From Cyathus striatus (taxonomy: Eukaryota > Basidiomycota > Agaricomycetes > Agaricales > Nidulariaceae): DNA of 64,000 nucleotides. The DNA is taken from NCBI GenBank assembly GCA_025738555.1, contig JAOVFP010000006.1:5704001-5768000 (forward strand), read 5' to 3'. Numbering within the stretch: position 1 is the first letter of the stretch; each line of letters begins with the position of its first letter. Below, one piece after another: positions 25,000 through 35,230 of this stretch. Below the pieces are notes generated by a model, which had not been told where the DNA came from, made no database searches, and saw only the letters and a list, made by a program, of their open reading frames with translations. Made by a program: the position numbers and the translations under genes.

Positions 25000-25930
25000 T
25001 CAACACTCTAGGTCCCCATTCCTCAACTTCAACTGACACTTTACAATGCAAGCAGGACACTGGCTTCCACTTCAACTACTAGTTCCATTACATCCACATG
25101 CATGAGCACTAATTATCACATTGCACAACTGCAGAGTTGATGTGGACACAAAGGAGCTCAGCTGCAGCCTTAGCATCTCCAAAAGTCTGTTGTCATTCTC
25201 TTTGATTTTGTGTTCTCCACTCATAGACTCGATTTAATTCGCCACCCTGGGTGAAGAGAGCCATGTCTCAGTCAAAGGATGGGGCTCCACACGTCAAGTT
25301 GGAGGAGAGGACAGGAATCGACAGTTCCAGGCCACTTCTGTCTAAAGGTGTGTACTCTTCTACTTTATCATTTGCTTATTCTCTTCAGATTTTTGCACTA
25401 GAGTTATGAGGGTGTGTGAAAGCTCATTTCAATTTCAACAGTGACATGGACACATTTCCACTACTCCAACTGTACTAGTGGAACTCTGGCTTCCATTTCA
25501 ACCACTTTCTAGTATGTAACAGCTGCATGAACAAGCACTAGTTTTCACACAAAGGAGCTCAGCTGCAGCCTGCAGCATCAGCCAATCCAAGTGTCTCTTT
25601 GTGGTTCCCTTCAATTCATCTTCTCCACTCATGGACTTGGGTTAATGCTCCACTGTTAATGAGAGATATGTCTCAGTTGAAGGATGGGGATACATTAGTG
25701 AAATGATGTGGGATAACTTGGAGTCATCAGTTTGCAATTCTGTTCCTGTTCCAGTTGATGAATTAATGGGGTTTTATTCGAATAGGAAGAAGGTTACAGT
25801 CCTTCGATTTCAACAAGTTCTATGCCTGAGACATTTGATTGTTGTTGATGATGGTGCCTCTGCTGCATAAATGTGAGTACTCTGCTGCTTTCTCTCTTTC
25901 TGCTCTCTTTTGGTTTTTGTGGTGAAGTTT
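25000..25930 (+). repeat. dispersed repeat family, CpG-decayed copy
   Basis: Aligns along its length with 49598-50620 (for example GATATGTCTCAGTTGAAGGAT at about 25664 and 50318). Where the 49-50 kb copy has CpG (CTTCGATTCGTCTTC, GGACTCGGG) this one has CA or TG (CTTCAATTCATCTTC, GGACTTGGG). It contains two tandem sub-copies. Function unknown; no family recognised in the short frame starting MSQLKD. Confidence 0.75.
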
Positions 25931-26148
25931 AGAAGGGATAGGGGAGCTCATTTGATCTTGCCACTACATAGGATTCACTTTCGAATCCCATACAAGGTTG
26001 TAATGATATTCAATAATGCCTTCTGGGAGATGCTGCAGTCGACTTGCTCACATGAGTTGCACTCTTCTTATGTGACCTGTCTAGGATGGTTTAATGTTGG
26101 GCTTGTGTTTTGGGACTAATGTGCAGGGGTAGTTTCTGAGGGACTGCA

Positions 26149-26890
26149 TTGGTATTGATTACACTAGCTGAAGGCCTGCTGGCCACCCTTCTTAATGCTC
26201 CACCAATACACATGTACAAACTTAAGGTTATTGATTCAAAATCAATGGATAACCTAATAGCAACAACCATCTTATACCATCCATTGAAAGATGAGTTTGT
26301 GAACTATGGCTACATGGATTTAGCAAGTGACCATTCAAACTTGCAATGTGAGTTCCAATCAAAATTGCACAATTGATCATAGATGAGCCTGAGGTTGCTC
26401 TCATTGATGATATATTTCTTATTTGCAAGGTTGGCTTTTCTGCTATTTGCACATGTTCTTTGGCTTGTAAAGCTTTCACAGATATAACTTAGCATCACCA
26501 TTTTGAAAGGGTCAACTTTTCAGCTTACCATTCTGTCAAAAATGCAATGCAAAAATATTTGTGTTTTTATAGTCTTATAATATCAACTCCAGGTCTGGTG
26601 TTTTACATCTGTAAATTGTACATAAACGACTACCATTCGAAAATGTGCTATTCTTTCTTGTACCAAAGCACATTCCCAGACTTGCTTGGCATGCTCCAAA
26701 ACCTAACAGTCTTTGACATATATTTCTGCCAGGGCATGATTGGTTGAAGCCATCACAACCATGCAGACAAGCTATCTTCTCAACACTTTCTTTGCCAGAT
26801 CTTAAAATGATACATCTCAGTGGAATGTGCAATGTTCCTCATGCTATTGCAAGATGCATCTGATGTGCCAAATTTGTGATCTGTATTTAA
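26149..26890 (+). pseudogene. F-box-like gene fragment, second copy
   Basis: 26227-26330 parallels 20890-21000. 26445-26515 reads CSLACKAFTDIT-stop-HHHFERV, the same F-box helix as at 21130, with TAG replacing the CAG of the other copy. A leucine-rich stretch follows (LLGMLQNLTVFDIYF, 26685-26730). The C-terminal half of such a gene lies at 31788-32468 and 41425-41563, so this may be the front of that same gene, separated by the LTR-like insertions at 27845-30891. That link is inference. Confidence 0.45.
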
Positions 26891-27844
26891 ATACTACTAA
26901 TATATATTGTAATACTCAAATAATCATCGCAAACCACAGGCTGTAAGTTCAAGGGAGAGATAACACATATAATGTATAAACTAGTATAAAGGTAGTAAAC
27001 TATAGATTCAATAAATATGAAATTACTCGGTTCAATTACCGTTCAGATTCATTCTATTTCCAATGTACTACACTCCTAGAGTGGAAAGAACCTAGGATTT
27101 CTCCGGGGTGCTTGCTTTTCCTCCTCATTCTTGTCCTCCTTATATACATTTTACAAATAAAGCTGTACACTACCTATATATGGAATAGAATTACTCTAGA
27201 ATACTCTAAATGACGACATACAAAGTTTCAAGTGCATAAACCATGTGGAGCCATTTAATACATGTGGAATTCCATGTGGTAGATTAAAACAGCAGGATAT
27301 TCTCGGAGTACAAGTACAAAGTCACATGACTTGTTCTGGGCTATGCATAACTGCAATAACCAGTTCGGAGATAATGGTTCTAACACCTCATGTTCGATCA
27401 TGTGACAAGAACATGTGTAATGTGTTCCCTTAGGTTTAATCAAGTACTGGGTGCATGTTGAGGAGGGGATGGTTGGACCATGGGTGGATTTGGGATGTTG
27501 TATCAATACTAAGTTTATTGCTCATATTTCTCTTTCATACACTTATCTATGTGGTCATTTATTCTACCATTTACTTTATTCTCTATTCTATGTACACTAA
27601 CATATGTCTTTTCCTCGAGTATTTGTTATAGGACTTACGGCATGGCAAGTTCAACACTGTAGCCAAACAAGTCCATGCCAAACAATGTCAGCCAACCAAC
27701 ATGTCTGCCATTGCGCATTCAACATGCATCGAGTAATTTTGTTTACCTTCCCTACTTCTTAACTCCTGCTTCTCTCCTCAAGTCTCTCCTCAAGCCTCAA
27801 GCATTACCTCAAGAGGGGGATCAAGTATGGCGAATGGGTTTTAC
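26891..27844. other. non-coding; possible 3' end of a retroelement internal region
   Basis: No gene. Near 27810 CTCAAGAGGGGGATCAAG is a purine-rich tract a few bases before the LTR-like sequence that starts at 27845, the position expected of a polypurine tract. 27060-27200 has CTTATATAC and other LTR-like features but no clear ends. Confidence 0.35.
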
Positions 27845-29220
27845 TGTTGTCATGGGTGAAACTTGATTAGTCATAAACACACACATATGGCTATATGGCC
27901 TGATGTCTGGAATCCACATCATCTGGATCTTTCCAAATACACTACCAAATAATTCTCATGAGGCACTGCTTCTCAAGAAACAAACATATGGAAACACAAG
28001 CCAATACCCAACATCTTGGTGACCAATAATCAATACCATTAAAAATAGGACACCATTGTTCTTCACACTCATTGTTCAAGAACAATGCCTATGCATTCAA
28101 TTACCAAGGACATGCCATTGTTTCTAATAATAGAACTCCATTGTTCCTCACACCCATTGTTCAGAACAATGCCTATGCATTCGCTTACCAAGGACATGCC
28201 ATTGTTTCTAATAATAGGACTCCATTGTTCTTTTGCACCCATTGTGCAGAACAATGTCCTCCTATTCACCCATTGTCTTTATGTCTATTGTTTGTTGGGA
28301 TCTATAAATAGAATTCCATTGTTCATCACCAGAACAATGTAATACTATTTCTGTCACCATTGTTCAAGACATGACTCATCTTCTTGAACACCATTGTTCT
28401 GTGCAGCCTCCACCTCAAGACAATGGATCTACCATTACCAAATTTGAAGGACAATGCAGGATTGGTTTTGGATAGGATTGGTCAGCAGTAGGAGGAAAAG
28501 AGCATAAAAGGAGAGAGGAATTTAGTCTTAGACAGTAGTTTTATCCATTACCAAATAGCCCGCTGCTAGCTAGGATCTTACTCACCTGTTCATCCCAAGT
28601 AGTTATTCTTACACATTAGATACAGAATCTATTGTGCTTTTCTTCAGTCCTATTAGTAATGTAAACAATGCAGCTCAACTCACTGTATAAATATATTCAC
28701 AGTAATCTCAACATAACTCAACTCAACTCAATGTAACATAGCTCAACTCAATGTATTGAATCTCAATGTCACTTTTATCATATCTATTCAGTAGCAGCAC
28801 ATATTAGTTTATGCACTGCAGCCACCAAGCTACAGTCAGAAACAACCAAGGCCCTCAACTTCATTTCAACCTTCACCACAGCACCAATCTTTATATACAG
28901 CCTTTGCTGTACATACAAGCTTTCCTAGTGTTTCTAGCAGTTGTTATTACCATATACAGCTTTAGCCATATACTCTAGAAACTCCCACAGTTCATCTCTT
29001 ATTTACAGCCTTTGCTGTACCACACCAGTCATGGGCCAAGTTCTAAGCAAACCTAGCAAAGCCCCACAGTTCATCACCCATTTACAGTCTTTACTGTACA
29101 TCCCATATCATAGGAGTTTGCAGGAATACATACGATCAGTATCCCTCAATCCCCAGGTGCTAGGTATGAATAAAGTCACTTCCTGCCAAACACCTAAGGT
29201 ATCTATTACCTTGAACAACA
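27845..29220 (+). mobile_element. LTR-like copy, left arm of a 3-kb palindrome
   Basis: It starts TGTTGTC and ends ACAACA. The whole 1.38 kb recurs inverted at 29395-30891 (for example TGAAACTTGATTAGTC near 27857 and its complement near 30870; CTAAGGTATCTATTACCTTGAA near 29195 and its complement near 29403). TG...CA ends with inverted TGTTG/CAACA, plus a purine tract just upstream, suggest a long LTR of a Ty1/copia- or gypsy-type element. No retroelement gene is attached. It contains an 82-84 bp palindromic tandem repeat. Confidence 0.65.
28060..28340. repeat. 82-84 bp tandem repeat with ATTGTTC/GAACAAT palindromes
   Basis: GAACAATGCCTATGCATTC recurs at about 28078 and 28160. Each unit contains ATTGTTCAGAACAAT, a 15-bp palindrome around one base. 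The inverted arm (30290-30680) has about one more unit, so copy number differs between the two LTR-like copies. Confidence 0.8.
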
Positions 29221-29394
29221 CCGTCATTGTTCCTCACATGTTGCTATCTCACATTGGAAGGATAGGAGTCTCAGGTTGAGGAATTGGGTGTCATACTCTT
29301 GTTCTTCCTATCTTGTATAGCTAACTCCTTTCATTACATCCTATTTTAGTTCTTTTATTGTACCATACTATGGCACTCTATAGTGCTTGATTCA

Positions 29395-30891
29395 CGTTGT
29401 CATTCAAGGTAATAGATACCTTAGGTGTTCAGCAGGAAGTGACTTTATTCGTACCTAGCACCTGGAGGTCGAGGGATACTGATCATATGTATTCCTGCAA
29501 ACTCCTATGATATGGGATGTACAGTAAAGACTGTAAATGGGCGATGAACTGTGGGGCTTTGCTAGGTTTGCTTAGAACTTGGCCCATGACTGGCGTGGTA
29601 CAGCGAAGGCTGTAAATAAGAGATGAGCTGTGGGAGTTTCTAGAGTATACAGCTAAAGCTGTATATGGTAACAACAACTGCTAGAAACACTAGGAAAGCT
29701 TGTATGTACAGCAAAGGCTGTATATAAAGATTGGTGCTGTGGTGAAGGTCGAAACAAAGTTGAGGGCCTTGGTTGTTTCTGACTGTAGCTTGGTGGCTGC
29801 AGTGCATAAACTAATATGTGCTGTTACTGAATAGATATGATAAAAGTGACATTGAGATTTGATATGTTGAGTTGAGCTGCATTATGTTGAGTTGAGTTGA
29901 GTTACTTTGATATTACTGTGAATTTATTTATACGGTGAGTTGCACTGCGTCGTTTATGTTAATAATAGAACTGAAGAAAAGCACAATAGATTCTGTATCT
30001 AATGTGTAAGAATAACTACTGGGGATGGACTGGTGAGCAAGATCCTAGCTAGTGACAGGCTATTTGGTAATGGATAAAACTCTGGTGAGTAGAATCCTAG
30101 CTGTCAAGCTGTGGTAAAATGGATAAAACTACTGTCTAAGACTCAATTTCTCTCTCCTTTTATGCTCTTTTCCTCCTACTGCTAACCAATCCTATCCAAA
30201 ACCAATCCTGCATTGTCCTTCAAATTTGGTAATGGTAGATCCATTGTCTTGAGGTGGAGGCTGTGCAGAACAATGGTGTTCAAGGAGATGAGTCAGGTCT
30301 TGAACAATGGTGACAGAAATAGTATTACATTGTTCTGGCAATGAACAATGGAATTCCATTTATAGATCCCAGCAAACAATGGGCATGAAGACAATGGGTG
30401 AATAGGAGGACATTGTTCTGCACAATGGGTGCAAAAGAACAATGGAGTCCTATTATTAGAAACAATGGCATATCCTTGGTAAGCGAATGCATAGGCATTG
30501 TTCTGAACAATGGGTGTGAAGAACAATGGAGTTCTATTATTAGAAACAATGGCATGTCCTTGGTAAGTTTAATGCATAGGCATTGTTCTGAACAATGGGT
30601 GTGAAGAACAATGAAGTTCTATTATTAGAAACAATGGCATGTTCTTGGTAATCAAATGCATAGGCATTGTTCTTGAACAATGGTGACCTATTTTTAACAG
30701 TATTGATTATTGGTCACCAAGAAGTGGGGTATTGGCTTGTGTTTCCATATGTTTGTTTCTAGAGAAGCAGTGCCTCATGAGAATTATTTGGTAGTGTATT
30801 CGGAAAGATCCGGATGATGTGGATTCTGGACATTGGGCCATATAGCCATATGTGTGTGTTTATGACTAATCAAGTTTCACCCACGACAACA
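29395..30891 (-). mobile_element. LTR-like copy, right arm of the palindrome (inverted)
   Basis: Read on the minus strand it begins TGTTGTCGTGGG at 30891 and ends GACAACG near 29395. It is 120 bp longer than the left arm, mostly through extra tandem-repeat sequence (30470-30670). The 174-bp spacer 29221-29394 separates the arms. Differences between arms are mainly transitions. A pair of inverted LTRs can arise from two separate insertions or from ectopic recombination. Confidence 0.65.
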
Positions 30892-31787
30892 TTCTCTACC
30901 AACACTTTGGAGCTTGAGGGATTAAATGGGTGACAATCCAACTCTTCAATGCTCCATGTTGCCATGCTACACTAGCAGCATGGGCAACTGCAACTACTCT
31001 TGGGGAGGGGTAGAACAAGTCATCATGTCAGAACTGTGGAAGCTCCTCAAGAGACTAGTTGTGAATGTCATCTGGTTGGTCTCAAGAGTATTTGAGTGTT
31101 GAGTCTCCATTTTTGCTTATGTTCTTGTGTTTCACTCTGTAATCACGGTCATTCTATGTACCTTGTGACTTCCATTTTCCTTTATGTCTCGAATGGGCTC
31201 CATTGGTGTGAGAGCACACATGTAACAAATTAGTCCATAGTACATTGCTGTTGTATAATATGCTGGTACTACAGTACCAAGCAATCCACCTCTTTCTACA
31301 GCTTATCCCTTACTGTGCAATAATGAACTTTGAGCTTTAAGTCATACTGAAGAGCATCAACACCTCAAGTTATTCAATTATAAGCTAAGTTTTCATCAAC
31401 ATTACAAACCAACATTGTTTCCTGTTTCTAGTTCTGTGGCCAACAAAGTGGGACTATGCTTGCTAAGTGTGTCTTAACTCATTCTTCCACAATGTTCATA
31501 GTCTTTTGAACTCTAGTAATTAGATACTACACATCTTGTATTATTCCTTTAGTATATATCAAATAGATATTTCAGCTGGCAGAGCAGGACTCAACCCCAG
31601 CTCTCAGATGTCCCATTCCTTTAGTAGCATACTTGTGTATTACAAATATTATAGCTGGCAGCTCAGGACTCACCCCAGCTCTTGTACTCTGATGTGCAAT
31701 ACTAATACTGAGTTCTAATATTATATGACAAATAGAGAGATTTAACTATTAAATAGTTTTAAGGCATATCACATCACTGCCATACCA
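30892..31787. other. no gene recognised; short direct repeat
   Basis: AGCTGGCAG followed by GGACTCA and CCCCAGCTCT occurs twice (about 31573 and 31651). Otherwise AT-rich. Confidence 0.4.
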
Positions 31788-32468
31788 ATGGTACACATTG
31801 AATGTATCAAATTTGTGAATGAGGTGGAAAGTGGTGCCTTGATCTACAAACCTCTTCCAATCATTGATAGTCATGGGGGCCTGAAAAGTTTGACTTTCGC
31901 ATCCATATTAATGGAATTCTCTCAGCCTCTCCTTCATGCCATATCTTCCATAGAGTGCAAGCCAGAGAAGTTAGTAGTCTCTGATATTGATTGCCAGTAT
32001 TATGATGATTGCATTGAAATAGCTGCAAATTTGATTAAATCCTGCAAAGATACTTTGACAGATGTTGAGTTTTGTGACACATATAATCTCAGCCTGGGTG
32101 AGTTCTCTATAAAATATGTTTATCTGTATAAGTAGACTAACATTATATCTCTAAGATAGCATTTCAAAGTTTGAAATAAGCAAAATTTCTCATTTGAAAA
32201 CTTTGAAATTGAATGTCTACTGCAAGTTGATCCCCAAAGACATTTTTGAACTCTCCATCCAGATAATTTCTGCCACACCTATGCAAAATGAAATTTGAAA
32301 ATACACTTCCACATTTTTATGATACACTATTTGGTGCAGGATTGTATTGATCAATCCCACAGGCCAACTAATTGGAGGTTCTATGATGAACAACTTTTAT
32401 CTGATTGGGAGTGCTTGGATGCTTTGCTTATGGAGTCTATGTTGACTCAGCTAGAAAAGGTCTGTTTC
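31788..32468 (+). pseudogene. F-box/LRR-like gene, C-terminal part, 5' side of a retrotransposon insertion
   Basis: An open exon 31788-32099 (MVHIECIKF... to ...CDTYNLSLG) is followed by a likely intron (GTGAGT at 32099; acceptor near 32159), then LKTLKLNVY and, after a stop near 32299, a block with NWRFYDEQLLSDWECLDALL. This resembles the C-terminal leucine-rich half of basidiomycete F-box proteins. The coding frame ...LEKVCFSS is cut at 32468 by the LTR retrotransposon and resumes at 41425. Destroyed by the insertion; a few stops suggest it was already decaying. Product assignment by pattern only. Confidence 0.55.
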
Positions 32469-32473
32469 AGCTC

Positions 32474-33074
32474 TGTCACGACTGTGCCCCTAGCCTGACT
32501 TAGTGGCGGAGTACGAGAGAGTGACTGCAGAGAAGCGAGGGTGAGTATGAGATGAAAGTGGAGAATGATAACTCAGGGGGTAGGACTTTGGCTTCAGCTT
32601 ATGTGCTGCGCCCCTGGGATTCCCGGTCCTGGATTTCGGAGTAAGGGCAAGCCCTTCGGAGAAGACGAGAGACGGAAGACAAGAGGTGTAACTCGTCAGA
32701 TGAAAGGGTGAGGACGTAGTTCAATACAAAACTGAGGACTAAGTACAAATCGAGTACTACTTAAATACTAGAGACTCGGAGTAAGTAAAGGTGTGTACGT
32801 AGAATAAAGACTATAACTAATTAAACATAATAAAACACATTGGAGAAGTGAGCATGTATGGCGGTGTAAAGTAAAACAGATAGTGGCACACTTAAGAATG
32901 ATAAGTGACTCACTATGTGATGTATACTACAATACTGAGGGGATAGCTCAGTAGAACAGAAGAAAGGAAACAAGAGTAATCTATGTACAGTAATCAATAA
33001 GTAATATTAAGAACGTAATCAAAGTCCGGAGTAAGAGCATAGGGGTCCGGAGGTAGGCGATATGGGATATGACA
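32474..33074 (-). repeat. 3' LTR of the chromovirus
   Basis: TGTCACGACTG... to ...GATATGACA, 601 bp, near-identical to 40796-41419. It lies next to the polypurine tract, so it is the downstream LTR for the minus-strand element. Confidence 0.93.
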
Positions 33075-33090
33075 GTATTCCCCCCTTAAG
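33075..33090 (-). other. polypurine tract
   Basis: On the minus strand CTTAAGGGGGGAATAC directly abuts the 3' LTR, the plus-strand priming site of LTR retroelements. It fixes the element's orientation. Confidence 0.8.
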
Positions 33091-33251
33091 GCCGAGCCTC
33101 GAGGCCTGAGCACATGATCAAACAATAGGCTTTTGAAAATTTGATCGGCATTTTGACATCAGGTCTGGATATATAAAGGTCAGCTGTGGAGGAAAAATCA
33201 AAATCATTTTTACCCCGCTACACCAACTCGTTTACATGTGACCGCTTAAAA

Positions 33252-34904
33252 ATGTCTGCCTCTGTTCCTTCGATCGATGACCCAACGCGCAAGGAGAAAC
33301 TTAGATTACTCCTTCACAGACGAGTGGAGGTAGAAGCCTTCGAAAAGGAGCTGAGGGGCGAGAAGGTGGAGAAAAAGGGAGCCGAGAAGAATGGGACAGA
33401 GGGTGAGGTGGAGAAGGAAGATGCCATGGAAGTGGACGAGGGAGACCGACGATTGGAGGTGGTACGAGAAAAGAAACATAAGCAGGAAGAGACAAAGGCG
33501 AGGGTTGCTCAAACGATGGCATGACTAACTGGTCACCCAGTGGAGGAATCGACAGTGCAAGGCACTACTCTGCCAATACACACAGAGTACGAGACAGCAG
33601 TTGCAAGGTTGGGAGTAATCTTGTTTAGTCGAGAATCGGTGGAGATGTCCTTATGAACCCATAGGAATGCCAATAGTTTGGTGATGCCAGTGGACGAGTC
33701 GACTCCGGTGGAAAAAGTGGTAGAGGAAGCATTGGCAGAGGTAGGTCCTACAAATGTAGGAGTTCCAACTACTGTGGTAGAGCTGGAGGTAACAACCAAC
33801 CCACAGGTAGGTACTTACATGAATGCGGAGCAGATTGCTGACCGCGAATGCACTGTTCAGCAGCTGGAGGCCGAAGGCCACACCATAGCTCCGGAGGAAG
33901 AGGTGGGGAAGAATGTCCAGCAGACGGAGAACAAGGGTGGCTCCAAGAGAAGGCGCACCGACACGAATCCGGAGGACACGACAGAGGCGACGCCAAAACC
34001 ACCTAAAAAGAAGACTATGACCCAGACTTCCCAACGCAAGGGAATAAAGAGCAAGGCTCTGATCGATGACAAGGCAGTGGAAGACAACGCTAGCAGCAAG
34101 GCTAGCCAGTCTGGAAGCAAGAGTCGTACCGGCACAGAGAGCCAGGCTGGGGACAAGTCCGACGTCGAGATGGGAGAAGTAAGGGCATCAGCGGAGAAGA
34201 AGGGTAAGGGTGTGGAGAAAGCCAAAACAGCCACGGAGAAAAAGGAGAAAGAGGCGTATGTCTTGCCCAAGGTCCCCTGCAATGTATGCAGTAAGTTAAA
34301 CAGGGAGTGCCTATTGGATCTCGAGTAAGTTGTCCATTTCTCTTTTCAGAGTTGTTCTGACTTGCTCCTAGGGGAAAGAAGATGAACCACAAGGTGTGCG
34401 AGGCGTGTCGGACAAAGAAGGGGAGATGCGAAAATGAGGGAATAATGTGGGGGACTGTAGTCCCAGGGAACACAGAGGAGTGGAGAAGAGGTCTGGAGAA
34501 GATGCAGACTGGTGGTGTGGGGCAGGAGAAGCTGGTGGAGGAGTTGCAGATGCAACTGGCAGTGGCGAGGTCGAAGTTAGAGGTCGAAGTTAGAGGTCTC
34601 GGAGAAACAGGTGGATGAATTGTGGACCAAGGGAAAGATGTTCGACACTGAGTGTAAGATCCTGAGGGGCCAGCTGTACCAAGTGGAGAATGAGCGCGAC
34701 AAGCTGGCAATGCAGCTCAACTCCGGGAGTCCCTTATTGGACTTGCTGATGGAGGCCTTGGGTAGGAATGTCAACATGCACACGGAGTTGATGGGCACGT
34801 TGAACAGGTTGATGATGACTATGCAGGCAGCAGAGGAGGGTACTCCGGCAGAGACTAATGAGTCCGGGAGTAATGAAGAGGAAGAAGATGAAGACGAAGA
34901 GTAG
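33252..34904 (+). pseudogene. antisense accessory gene of the retrotransposon: Zn-cluster-like, coiled-coil nuclear-type protein
   Basis: It lies between the integrase end and the 3' LTR, opposite to gag-pol. From ATG 33252 (MSASVPSIDDP...) a long charged frame runs to 34324, then a 47-bp intron (34325-34371), then on to a stop at 34902-34904. Features: a charged helical N-terminus; a basic SKRRRTD and PPKKK region (possible nuclear signal, near 33940-34015); two cysteine triplets CNVCSKLNREC and CEACRTKKGRC, spaced C-x2-C-x6-C twice as in Zn2Cys6 clusters and joined across the intron; a coiled-coil; an acidic tail. In this copy it is broken by TGA at 33522-33524 and 33654-33656 (frame continues; CGA expected) and by a 13-bp tandem duplication (34568-34593). 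Role unknown; DNA or RNA binding is inference. Confidence 0.65.
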
Positions 34905-35230
34905 TGTACAGTAGGTGGAGAAAAAATTGTAAATACTTATTTTGTGTGGACTTAATGATTTTTTGACGTGAGGAGAACAAAAAGTAAGAGTAAACGATAA
35001 AACGGAGTAAAGAGAAACACCTTAGGAGAGAACCAATACAACTCCGTACTTCCACTCTCAGCCCACCTCGTTAAGTATGCAAAGTGACGAATCAGCTATG
35101 CTTATTAAACGTAGTGGTCATCATGCAAGTGGTGTCCAGAGAAGTGTCAATCTTCAACCTTTGGTCAAGAAGACGGATACGAATATACAATAAACTATAG
35201 TGGAGAAACGAAAATATGAGTGGAGAAAGT

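Noticed and set aside
34102..34710. 202-codon minus-strand frame over the antisense gene
   Set aside because: Pro/Ser-rich mirror of the charged plus-strand coding sequence; no gag-pol domain belongs there.
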